Shown: one piece after another, positions 57,651 through 64,000 of the stretch
Position numbering within the stretch: position 1 is the stretch's first letter
Layout: the number at the start of each line of letters is the position of its first letter
Assembly: GCA_034412795.1 (NCBI GenBank)
Contig: DAOUMD010000212.1
Location: 25,856-89,855, forward strand
Source of the DNA: JAUVPY01 sp034412795
GTDB taxonomy: Bacteria; Chloroflexota; Anaerolineae; 4572-78; NAK82
Reading direction: 5' to 3'
Length of the DNA stretch: 64,000 nt
The notes under the pieces: generated by a model
The model's database searches: none
The model's input: the letters and a program-made list of their open reading frames with translations, nothing else
Told to the model about the DNA's origin: nothing
Made by a program: the position numbers and the translations under genes

Positions 57651-58748
57651 ATGGAGATCAAAGCTGCTGTCGTTTTTGAGACGGGGGGAGATTTCAGTAT
57701 CGAACAACTGGAAATGAGCGAGCCGAACGACGACGAGGTGCTGGTTCGCATCGTCGGCGTCGGCATCTGTCACACCGATTTGGGCGCCCGGGATGGGCAT
57801 CTGCCGATCCCCCCGCCGCCGAGCGTCTTTGGGCACGAAGGGGCCGGCGTCGTCGAGAAGGTGGGAGCGCGGGTAAACAAGGTGAAACCGGGCGATCACG
57901 TGGTATTGGCCTGGGACTGCTGCGGAACGTGCTCATCGTGCAGGGCCGGCAAGGATCCCTATTGCCTGAACTTCTTCCTGCACAATTTCCACGGCGCTCG
58001 TCCAGACGGCAGCACGACCTTGCGCAAGGGCGATCAGGTCATCCACGGGTCCTTTTTCTGCCAGTCCTCTTTCGCCGATTTCGCGCTGGCCAACGAGCGG
58101 AACGTGGTCAAGGTGCGGGATGACGTGCCCCTTGAGACTCTGGCCCCCATGGGGTGCGGCGTGATGACCGGCGCTGGCGCGGTCATGAATTCACTTCAGC
58201 CCAGGCCTGGGGCTTCCATCGCCGTATTCGGTGTCGGCACCGTAGGGATGAGTGCTGTTCTCGGTGCAGGGGTGTGCGGTTGTACCACCATTATCGCCGT
58301 GGATATCAATTCGGACCGCCTGGAGACAGCAAAGGATTTGGGCGCCACCCATACCGTCAACGCCGGTGAGGTGGACCCGGTCGAGGCCATCCTTGACATT
58401 ACCGGCGGAGGCGCGCAATTCAGCCTGGAGTGTGTGGGTAATCCCAAGGTGCTTCGGCAGGCGGTGGATGTTCTGCCCCGCCTCGGCGTTTGCGGACTCC
58501 TGGGGGTCGTACCTCCGGGTACGGAGGTCAGCCTGGATATGGACCTGATCATGAACGGCCGGATGGTCAAAGGCATCATTGAAGGTGACGCCATTCCAGA
58601 CCTGTTTATTCCCAAACTGATAGACCTGTATAGCCAGGGGCGTTTCCCCTTTGATCGGTTGATCACATTCTATCCCTTCGACGACATAAACCGGGCGGTG
58701 GCCGATATGGAAAAGGGACTCGTGGTCAAATCAGTTTTGCGACTGTAG
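57651..58748 (+). CDS. Zinc-dependent alcohol dehydrogenase, aryl-alcohol dehydrogenase-like
   Basis: A 365-residue medium-chain dehydrogenase. Catalytic zinc ligands appear in GICHTDLGARDG and GHEGAGVVEKVG, with the structural zinc motif CCGTCSSCRAGKDPYC and the catalytic-domain MGCGVMTGAGAV. The Rossmann motif VFGVGTVGMSAVLGAGVCG and the cofactor loop VDINSDR (Asp, hence NAD) follow. It resembles benzyl/aryl-alcohol dehydrogenases of aromatic pathways. The start is ATG 57651 behind AGGAGGGGAAA. Its end abuts the aldehyde oxidoreductase region, so alcohol to aldehyde to acid is a plausible series. Confidence 0.9.
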   Translation: MEIKAAVVFETGGDFSIEQLEMSEPNDDEVLVRIVGVGICHTDLGARDGHLPIPPPPSVFGHEGAGVVEKVGARVNKVKPGDHVVLAWDCCGTCSSCRAGKDPYCLNFFLHNFHGARPDGSTTLRKGDQVIHGSFFCQSSFADFALANERNVVKVRDDVPLETLAPMGCGVMTGAGAVMNSLQPRPGASIAVFGVGTVGMSAVLGAGVCGCTTIIAVDINSDRLETAKDLGATHTVNAGEVDPVEAILDITGGGAQFSLECVGNPKVLRQAVDVLPRLGVCGLLGVVPPGTEVSLDMDLIMNGRMVKGIIEGDAIPDLFIPKLIDLYSQGRFPFDRLITFYPFDDINRAVADMEKGLVVKSVLRL

Positions 58749-58783
58749 TGCCGGGCAAATTTGCCTTCAAAAAGGAGACGGAT

Positions 58784-60505
58784 ATGAAGTTCATAAGAGT
58801 GAACATGAACGAAAAAACCGTTGCTGTTGAAGACGTGCCACCGGATTACATAGGGCTTGGCGGCAGGGGACTCACATCAATCATGATCAACGCCGAGGTG
58901 CCGCCGCAAAGTGATCCCCTGGGACCGGAAAATAAGCTCATTTTTGCCCCAGGCCTTTTAAGTGGCACACCTCTGCCAAATACCAGCCGAATATCCATAG
59001 GGGCAAAAAGCCCGCTGACCGGGGGAATCAAAGAGAGCAATGCGGGGGGAACCGTTGCTGCGGCTTTAGGGCATCTGGGTATTACGGCGATCATTGTCGA
59101 AGGACAAGCGCCGGAAGGAGAACTCAGCTTCCTCAGGATCGACGAGAAGGGAGACGCAAGCCTTATTCCAGCCCAAGAGTACAAGGGGATGCGAACCTAC
59201 GAACTTGTGGAAAAGCTCCTTGAGATCTACGGTGAGAAAACATCGGTGCTGTGTATCGGGCCGGCTGGTGAGCATAGGATGAGTCTGGCTTCGATCCAGT
59301 CTTCTGACGCCGATGGTCGCCCCTGCCGCGCCGCTGGGCGAGGAGGCATGGGGGCGGTTATGGGAGCCAAGGGGCTGAAGGCTCTGATTGTAGACCAACG
59401 TGGGAAGAGCGCCGATGCCATAGCCGATCCGAACGCTTTCAAGGAAGCAACCAAGGCTGTTGTCGAGGCCGTAAAAGCGGATCATATGAGTGCCGAAGTG
59501 ATGCCCAAACTTGGCACCGCTGCTCTTGTGGCGCCGGTCAATGCCATGGGCGCCTTTCCCAGTTACAACGCCACAAAGGGCACCTTGGATGGTTGGGAGA
59601 AGATCAGCGGTGAGGCCATGGCTGAGCTTATCAAGGAACGGGGTGGAGAGACAACCCATAGGGGCTGCGACCAGTGCATGATCCATTGCTCCAATGAATT
59701 TGTGGACGAAGACGGGAAATATGTAACCAGTTCCCTGGAGTATGAGACTATCTGGGCCACGGGCGGTATGACCGGCATTACTGATCTGGACACGATTGCC
59801 CGCCTCGATCATCTGTGCGATGACATCGGGGTTGACACCATGAGCTCGGGGGTGGCCGTTGCCGTGGCTATGGATGCTGGCCATAAAGAGTTTGGGGATG
59901 CTGAGGCGGCCATCGAGATGATGGAAGAGATTGGCCAAGGAACAGAATTCGGCAGAGTCCTTGGAAGTGGTCCTGTTGCTGTGGGCAAACATTTCAACCA
60001 CGCCCGGGTTCCCGCGGTCAAGGGCCAGAGCATTGCAGCTTATGACCCAAGAGCTATGCTGGGTCATGGCGTTACTTATGCCACCTCACCTATGGGGGCC
60101 GATCACACGGCGGGGAACTTGGTGGGGGCATATTTGGAACAAAAGCTCGATCCATTGAATCCGGAAGGACAGGTTGAGACCTCCAGGTTCATTCAAATCG
60201 CTATGGCCGCTTTTGACTGCATGGGACAGTGCTTTATGGCCAGTGTAGCCCTGTTGAGCCCCGAAAGTCTCGAGGCGTTTCGCAAGGTGATAGATGCGAA
60301 ATTGGGCACGCAGCTTGGACCAGACGACTTCCCTCTCGCTATGGGTGTCCGGATATTGAAAGCAGAGAGGGAATTCAATAGAAAGGCAGGGCTTACCAAG
60401 CAGGACGATCGATTGCCCAGGTTTTTCTACAAAGAACCCCTCCCCCCTCATAACACAGTCTTTGCCATCAGTGACGAGCAGCTTGACAGCACCTTTGATT
60501 TCTAA
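58784..60505 (+). CDS. Aldehyde:ferredoxin oxidoreductase family tungsten enzyme
   Basis: A 573-residue AOR-family protein. It has the N-terminal pterin-binding barrel (MKFIRVNMNEKTVAVEDVP, YIGLGGRGLTS, GAKSPLTGGIKESNAGG), AAGRGGMGAVMGAKGLKAL, the 4Fe-4S cysteines in RGCDQCMIHCSNEF, and a later Cys in DCMGQC. Such enzymes oxidise aldehydes to acids and reduce ferredoxin, or reverse this, using a tungsten bis-pterin. The AAGGAG at 58771 sets the start at ATG 58784. Reduced ferredoxin from this reaction could feed the corrinoid activator. A MoaD-like gene follows 18 bp downstream. Confidence 0.92.
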   Translation: MKFIRVNMNEKTVAVEDVPPDYIGLGGRGLTSIMINAEVPPQSDPLGPENKLIFAPGLLSGTPLPNTSRISIGAKSPLTGGIKESNAGGTVAAALGHLGITAIIVEGQAPEGELSFLRIDEKGDASLIPAQEYKGMRTYELVEKLLEIYGEKTSVLCIGPAGEHRMSLASIQSSDADGRPCRAAGRGGMGAVMGAKGLKALIVDQRGKSADAIADPNAFKEATKAVVEAVKADHMSAEVMPKLGTAALVAPVNAMGAFPSYNATKGTLDGWEKISGEAMAELIKERGGETTHRGCDQCMIHCSNEFVDEDGKYVTSSLEYETIWATGGMTGITDLDTIARLDHLCDDIGVDTMSSGVAVAVAMDAGHKEFGDAEAAIEMMEEIGQGTEFGRVLGSGPVAVGKHFNHARVPAVKGQSIAAYDPRAMLGHGVTYATSPMGADHTAGNLVGAYLEQKLDPLNPEGQVETSRFIQIAMAAFDCMGQCFMASVALLSPESLEAFRKVIDAKLGTQLGPDDFPLAMGVRILKAEREFNRKAGLTKQDDRLPRFFYKEPLPPHNTVFAISDEQLDSTFDF

Positions 60506-60523
60506 CGGGAATCAATATAGATA

Positions 60524-60763
60524 ATGAAGTTGAAGGTCAAACTATACGGGACTTTGAGCCAACGTTTCCCCGGTTACCAGCATTCACAGGGTATTGAAGT
60601 TGACATTCCAGATGGGGCGACAGTCAAAGACCTTCTCGCCCTTCTGGAAATCTCAGAATCCCGAAGGGCAGTGGTTATTGCGGAAGGCCGAATACTCAAA
60701 GCGGATGATAAAATGCGGCGCGGAGTCCCTGTGAATGTTTTACAAGCTATTTACGGCGGATGA
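60524..60763 (+). CDS. MoaD/ThiS family ubiquitin-like sulfur carrier
   Basis: A 79-residue beta-grasp protein (KLKVKLYGTLSQRFPG, VDIPDGATVKDLLALLEIS, RRGVPVNVLQAIYGG) ending in the Gly-Gly that is adenylated and thiocarboxylated in MoaD and ThiS. Coming directly after an AOR gene, it probably supplies sulfur for the tungsten-pterin cofactor of that enzyme, a common arrangement. Confidence 0.88.
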   Translation: MKLKVKLYGTLSQRFPGYQHSQGIEVDIPDGATVKDLLALLEISESRRAVVIAEGRILKADDKMRRGVPVNVLQAIYGG

Positions 60764-60836
60764 TACGTCTGGGCCTTATTTAAATTGAAGATATTTCGAG
60801 GGTGGGAATAAAATAAAAAAGAGGAGGGTTAGAGAT

Positions 60837-60865
60837 ATGTAAATAAAATGGTTGTTCTCTCATAA
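60837..60865 (+). promoter_or_regulatory. Start-stop and 5-codon leader ORFs before the Liv transporter
   Basis: GAGGAGGGTTAGAGAT precedes ATG-TAA (60837-60842), a start-stop pair. Six bases later ATG 60848 opens the five-codon MVVLS followed by TAA. TGGTTGTTCTCTC in this leader recurs before livH at about 62327. No terminator/antiterminator pair was recognised. Confidence 0.3.
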
Positions 60866-60941
60866 CCAGGTAAGAAGTCAGGTGTCATTCAATGATAACA
60901 TGAAGGAGCAGCATATTCGAAATTTCAGCAAGGGGGAAAAA

Positions 60942-62243
60942 ATGAATACCAAGCGTTTGACCCGCCGTGAATTCCTTCGCGGCGCAGCACTAACCGGCGT
61001 TGGATTGGTTGGAGCAGCATGCGTCGTCCCATCGCCCGTACCTGCCGAAGCCCCTGCTGCAGCTCCTACCGAAGCGCCTACCGCAGCCCCAGCCCCACCA
61101 GCCAAAGACAAAATTGTTGTTGGTATGGCAAGACCTCTCTCAGGCCCACTAGCCGTTATCGGGGACTCGGCATTCAGACCGATCTATGAGACATGGGTTC
61201 CGAGGGTCAATGACGAGGGTGGGATATATGTGGAGGAATACGGCAAGCAACTGCCGATAGAGTTGATCGTGTACGATGATACGAGCGACCCAGGTACGAT
61301 GGCGAGTCTCACGGAAAAACTGATTCTGGAGGACAAGGTTGACTTTCTGTGGCCCGCCAGTGGCACCGCGTTTATTTTTGCCCAGGCCCCGATAGCCAAT
61401 AAATATGGCTATGTGCTGTTGACCGCCGAAGGCGGCGCCACGCAAATCAAGGAGATGCTGCCCAGTCTACCCTACGTGTTCGTCACCCTGAGTTTCTCTG
61501 ACTGGTACCAACTGCCCGTTCTGGCTGACATTCTTGCCGCCAAGGGCGCGACCACGGCCTACATAACCTACATCGCTGACCTCCACGGCATAGAGTATTC
61601 CGGTGTGGCGGGCATTGAATTCCCAAAGAAAGGAATTGAGATCGTCGGTACTAAGAGCCTCCCGCCTGACATCAAGGACCTATCGCCTGTAATCAAGGAC
61701 GCTGACGCATCGGGGGCCGATGTCTTTTGCTGCTTTGCCTATCCCGACCAGATTATGCCCGCTACCGGGACGTCAATGGAGCTTGGCTATAACCCCAAAG
61801 CCTGGGTAGGCGGCCCCGGAGTGAATTTCGGGTTTTACCACACAGCGTTTGGTCCGGCGGCAGAGGGAGTAATGGGCTTTACCTGCTTTGCCCGCAAATC
61901 TTCTCCCACACTCAACGAATTAGCCGACATCCTCTACGAAGGCAAGCCCGAAGAAGCCCAAGATTGGTGGGGGCATCCATTCTACTGGGCTGGGCTGGAA
62001 GTGTGGAAGCAGGCTATCGAGAAAGCTGGCACCCTCGACCAGGAGAAGATAAGAGACATCATTGCTACGGAGAAGTTCGATACGGTTCTGGGGCCGACCT
62101 GGTTTGAGAACGGGCTCTTGGCAAAGGATGCTCATGTCGGAGAGATTGGTCAGTGGATAAACGGGGTGTATGAAGTCGTTGGACCTATAGACAAGGCCAC
62201 CGCAGAGATGTTATACCCCAAGCCGTCGTGGCCAACAGGCTAA
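60942..62243 (+). CDS. Branched-chain amino acid/amide-type ABC transporter substrate-binding lipoprotein
   Basis: A 433-residue LivK-type binding protein. The N-terminus TKRLTRREFLRGAALTGVGL is a twin-arginine signal, followed by a lipobox VGAAC and an Ala/Pro/Thr linker. The type I periplasmic fold follows (IVVGMARPLSGPLAVIGDSA, LIVYDDTSDPGTMASLTEKL, FLWPASGTAFIFAQAPIANK). Related proteins bind amino acids, amides, urea or aromatic acids. The AAGGGGGAAAAA site sets the start at ATG 60942. The downstream permease genes complete an importer, and the operon context suggests it imports the substrate of the demethylation pathway. Confidence 0.9.
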   Translation: MNTKRLTRREFLRGAALTGVGLVGAACVVPSPVPAEAPAAAPTEAPTAAPAPPAKDKIVVGMARPLSGPLAVIGDSAFRPIYETWVPRVNDEGGIYVEEYGKQLPIELIVYDDTSDPGTMASLTEKLILEDKVDFLWPASGTAFIFAQAPIANKYGYVLLTAEGGATQIKEMLPSLPYVFVTLSFSDWYQLPVLADILAAKGATTAYITYIADLHGIEYSGVAGIEFPKKGIEIVGTKSLPPDIKDLSPVIKDADASGADVFCCFAYPDQIMPATGTSMELGYNPKAWVGGPGVNFGFYHTAFGPAAEGVMGFTCFARKSSPTLNELADILYEGKPEEAQDWWGHPFYWAGLEVWKQAIEKAGTLDQEKIRDIIATEKFDTVLGPTWFENGLLAKDAHVGEIGQWINGVYEVVGPIDKATAEMLYPKPSWPTG

Positions 62244-62414
62244 TAGTCAGAGTAGGCATTGAGTCCAGCAACGACGGCAAGTAGTTGAGCAGGCTGTCTA
62301 GAGGGTGCAGAACAGCAACTCTTGAGAGTGGTTGTTCTCTCCAGAGGAGTCTCGTTGTGCCTTTGGGGCAGCCTGCGCTGCTCTTGTTGCCGAAGTAAGG
62401 GAGGTATCAGTACG

Positions 62415-63281
62415 ATGGTTACATTCTTGAACATAGTGATTGCTGGTCTACTGCTGGGCGGCCTCTATGCCCTGATTGCGATGGGGCTTAGCCTGCAGTA
62501 CGGCGTGGCCCGGGTGCTGAATATCTCTCATGGCGAGTTTATCATGATCGGTGCTTTAACCACCTGGACATTATACACAGTGTTTGGCCTTAACCCGCTG
62601 GTATGCCTTGCTGTTTGCGGTCCTCTTACCTTCATCTTGGGTTATATCATTCACCGGACTTTGTTCAAACGCCTCTTAGCCTCGTCAGCGTCACCGGGTA
62701 TTTTTGAGAGTAATTCCATGCTCGCTTCTTTCGGTCTCCTGTTTATCATTCAGAATATAGCTTCAATAGTCTGGGGACCCGAAATAAGGGCATACTCCTA
62801 TTTACGTGTTCCGGTCAATCTGGCCGGAGCAGTATTTGGCGCCAACCGTCTCGTGACCCTCGGGTTCGCCATCGTCATCGGTCTGGCTTTCTACCTCTTT
62901 GTAGGCCACACACGCATGGGCAAGGCCATCAGGGCGGCCGCCCAAGACCCGGCCACCGCGGGACTTATGGGGGTGAACATCGACAATGTGCTGGCTTTAT
63001 GCTTCGGCTTTGGCGCGGCTATGGCTGGTATCGCCGGCATGCTGATCAGCATATGCTACCCTGTACATGTAGTAATGGGTCTCGAGTATACCATCATCGC
63101 CATTATCGTGGTTGTCCTGGGGGGATTGGGCAGCATCCCTGGCAGTTTCATCGGGGGTTTTGTACTGGGTATTATTGGCAGCGTGGTAACCCATATAGAC
63201 CCGGGCTTGTCATTGGTTGCCTACTATCTCATCTTCATACTCCTGTTGCTGGTGAGGCCGACAGGTATTATGGGAAGGTAG
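62415..63281 (+). CDS. livH: LivH-type ABC transporter permease
   Basis: A 288-residue inner-membrane protein with about eight hydrophobic helices: TFLNIVIAGLLLGGLYALIA, MGLSLQYGVARVLNISHGEF, the cytoplasmic EAA-like loop MGKAIRAAAQDPATAGLMGV, and VLGGLGSIPGSFIGGFVLG. It pairs with LivM in Liv-type importers. The frame is open from 62322, but GGGAGG at 62399-62404 and homology point to ATG 62415. The livM start is 5 bp after the stop. Confidence 0.92.
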   Translation: MVTFLNIVIAGLLLGGLYALIAMGLSLQYGVARVLNISHGEFIMIGALTTWTLYTVFGLNPLVCLAVCGPLTFILGYIIHRTLFKRLLASSASPGIFESNSMLASFGLLFIIQNIASIVWGPEIRAYSYLRVPVNLAGAVFGANRLVTLGFAIVIGLAFYLFVGHTRMGKAIRAAAQDPATAGLMGVNIDNVLALCFGFGAAMAGIAGMLISICYPVHVVMGLEYTIIAIIVVVLGGLGSIPGSFIGGFVLGIIGSVVTHIDPGLSLVAYYLIFILLLLVRPTGIMGR

Positions 63282-63285
63282 AGAA

Positions 63286-64000
63286 ATGAATACTACGAGA
63301 GTTGATCTAAGAAAGGTGTGGGTACCGGCGCTGCTTCTCATAATCCTCCTTCTGCTGGCTGCTTTACCCTACGGTCGCCCAGGCTACACGGTCGTACTCG
63401 TATATACCATCTTAATGCACATCGTCCTGACCGTGAGCTGGGTCATCTTTTCCGCTCCCACCGGTTACATCTCACTGGCGCCGGCGGCGTTTTTTGGGGT
63501 CGGCATCTATACTTCAGCTATACTGGGGAAGGCATTACCTTTACTTATTGTTATCTTCATAGGTGGTCTGGCCAGTTTGTCCCTTGCCCTTCTCGTTGGC
63601 GCTTTGACTCTGAGGCTGAGAGGCATCTATTTTGCCATCTTCACCTTCGGACTCGTTGAGCTCATCAAGCATTTTGTCCTGTGGTATGAGCTCAAATTCA
63701 CGGGCACGCGTGGCCGATTCCTTATCCCCGTAGATAACAACACTATTTACTACGTCATGCTCGCTATTTTTGTGATCACACTGCTTACGGCCTACCTCAT
63801 CAGGCGCTCCAAATATGGCTTGGCCCTGCAAAGTATCGGTGAAGATGAGGAGGCCGCAGCCCACACCGGCATAAATGTAACCCTGTTGAAGGTTATCACC
63901 TTTGCCATCAGCGCGGTTTTCATGGGAGCCGCCGGCGCAATCTGGGCCATACGATTGACATATATAGACCCATACATCGCCTTTAATCCGCTCAATTCCT
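63286..64000 (+). CDS. livM: LivM-type ABC transporter permease, N-terminal part (runs off window)
   Basis: 238 codons are visible from ATG 63286, open to the right edge. It is a multi-helix permease: VPALLLIILLLLAALPYG, FSAPTGYISLAPAAFFGVGI, LRLRGIYFAIFTFGLVELIK, the cytoplasmic loop SKYGLALQSIGEDEEAAAHT and FAISAVFMGAAGAIWA. The loop matches the LivM ATPase-contact region. The ATPase genes livG and livF are expected beyond the window. Confidence 0.9.
   Translation, partial: MNTTRVDLRKVWVPALLLIILLLLAALPYGRPGYTVVLVYTILMHIVLTVSWVIFSAPTGYISLAPAAFFGVGIYTSAILGKALPLLIVIFIGGLASLSLALLVGALTLRLRGIYFAIFTFGLVELIKHFVLWYELKFTGTRGRFLIPVDNNTIYYVMLAIFVITLLTAYLIRRSKYGLALQSIGEDEEAAAHTGINVTLLKVITFAISAVFMGAAGAIWAIRLTYIDPYIAFNPLNS

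Noticed and set aside
59066..60067. 333-residue minus-strand open frame
   Set aside because: Antisense to the aldehyde oxidoreductase gene, which is full length with all cofactor motifs.
1..64000. tRNA or rRNA genes
   Set aside because: No cloverleaf with a GGTTCGAATCC-like T arm was recognised; the GGTTCGAAGCG at about 40398 is inside a repeat-rich gap and lacks the rest of a tRNA.

Overview
The window looks like a chromosomal segment of an uncultured Chloroflexota bacterium, probably of the Anaerolineae. This is an inference from a C-terminal VYLPIVLRN tail on a secreted beta-helix protein (a tail typical of Chloroflexota exoproteins), from the BTAD/NB-ARC/TPR regulator and NACHT-FGE proteins, and from the anaerobic corrinoid and tungsten-enzyme genes. 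No tRNA, rRNA, CRISPR array or transposase gene was seen.

Region 1 (1-8708, minus strand) is a fatty-acid beta-oxidation operon: a TetR regulator with its own promoter and a 27-bp operator, thiolase, 3-hydroxyacyl-CoA dehydrogenase, enoyl-CoA hydratase, two acyl-CoA dehydrogenases and the start of EtfB, which takes electrons from the dehydrogenases. A four-helix-bundle (23S-IVP-like) gene and an unknown membrane protein interrupt it. Nearly every gap holds a short-word inverted repeat array. Ornithine aminotransferase (8717-9919) follows.

Region 2 (10179-23687, plus strand) holds genome-maintenance genes: SbcD/Mre11, a D-malate/tartrate dehydrogenase, SbcC/Rad50, NurA and an MrfA-like helicase. 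A LysM protein, an aldo/keto reductase, a J-domain coiled-coil protein and a PrsW-like membrane protease lie among them.

Region 3 (23688-36585) is accessory: an intergenic stretch with a possible structured RNA, a secreted parallel-beta-helix protein, a large SARP-type regulator, and the most striking locus, two NACHT-ATPase/FGE-fold proteins. Their last 134 bp are matching variable repeats of a diversity-generating retroelement (DGR). Between them lies a truncated DGR reverse transcriptase, of which only about the first 80 recognisable residues remain. The two repeats differ at 21 sites, 19 of them at codon positions 1 and 2, between nearly identical flanks. I found no template repeat or intact reverse transcriptase in the window.

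Region 4 (36746-46490, minus strand) is mostly core: two methyltransferases (one UbiE/MenG), a PNPOx-like protein, RlmI, a PA14/golvesin-like secreted protein, a geranylgeranyl-reductase-family flavoprotein, PhoU, pyruvate kinase and class II fructose-bisphosphate aldolase. Region 5 (46764-51118, plus strand) holds an alpha/alpha-barrel-like protein, a CBM9-like protein, a family-20-like glycoside hydrolase and an MBL-fold hydrolase.

Region 6 (51129-64000) is a corrinoid methyl-transfer locus: a GntR/UTRA regulator and corrinoid protein on the minus strand, then on the plus strand, behind a consensus promoter, DUF1638, a RACo-type corrinoid activator, a second corrinoid protein, a URO-D-family methyltransferase broken by a one-base frameshift, a zinc alcohol dehydrogenase, a tungsten aldehyde:ferredoxin oxidoreductase, a MoaD-like protein and a Liv-type ABC transporter (LivK, LivH, partial LivM). 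Together they suggest import, demethylation and alcohol/aldehyde oxidation of a methylated, perhaps methoxy-aromatic, substrate. The substrate is inferred, not shown.
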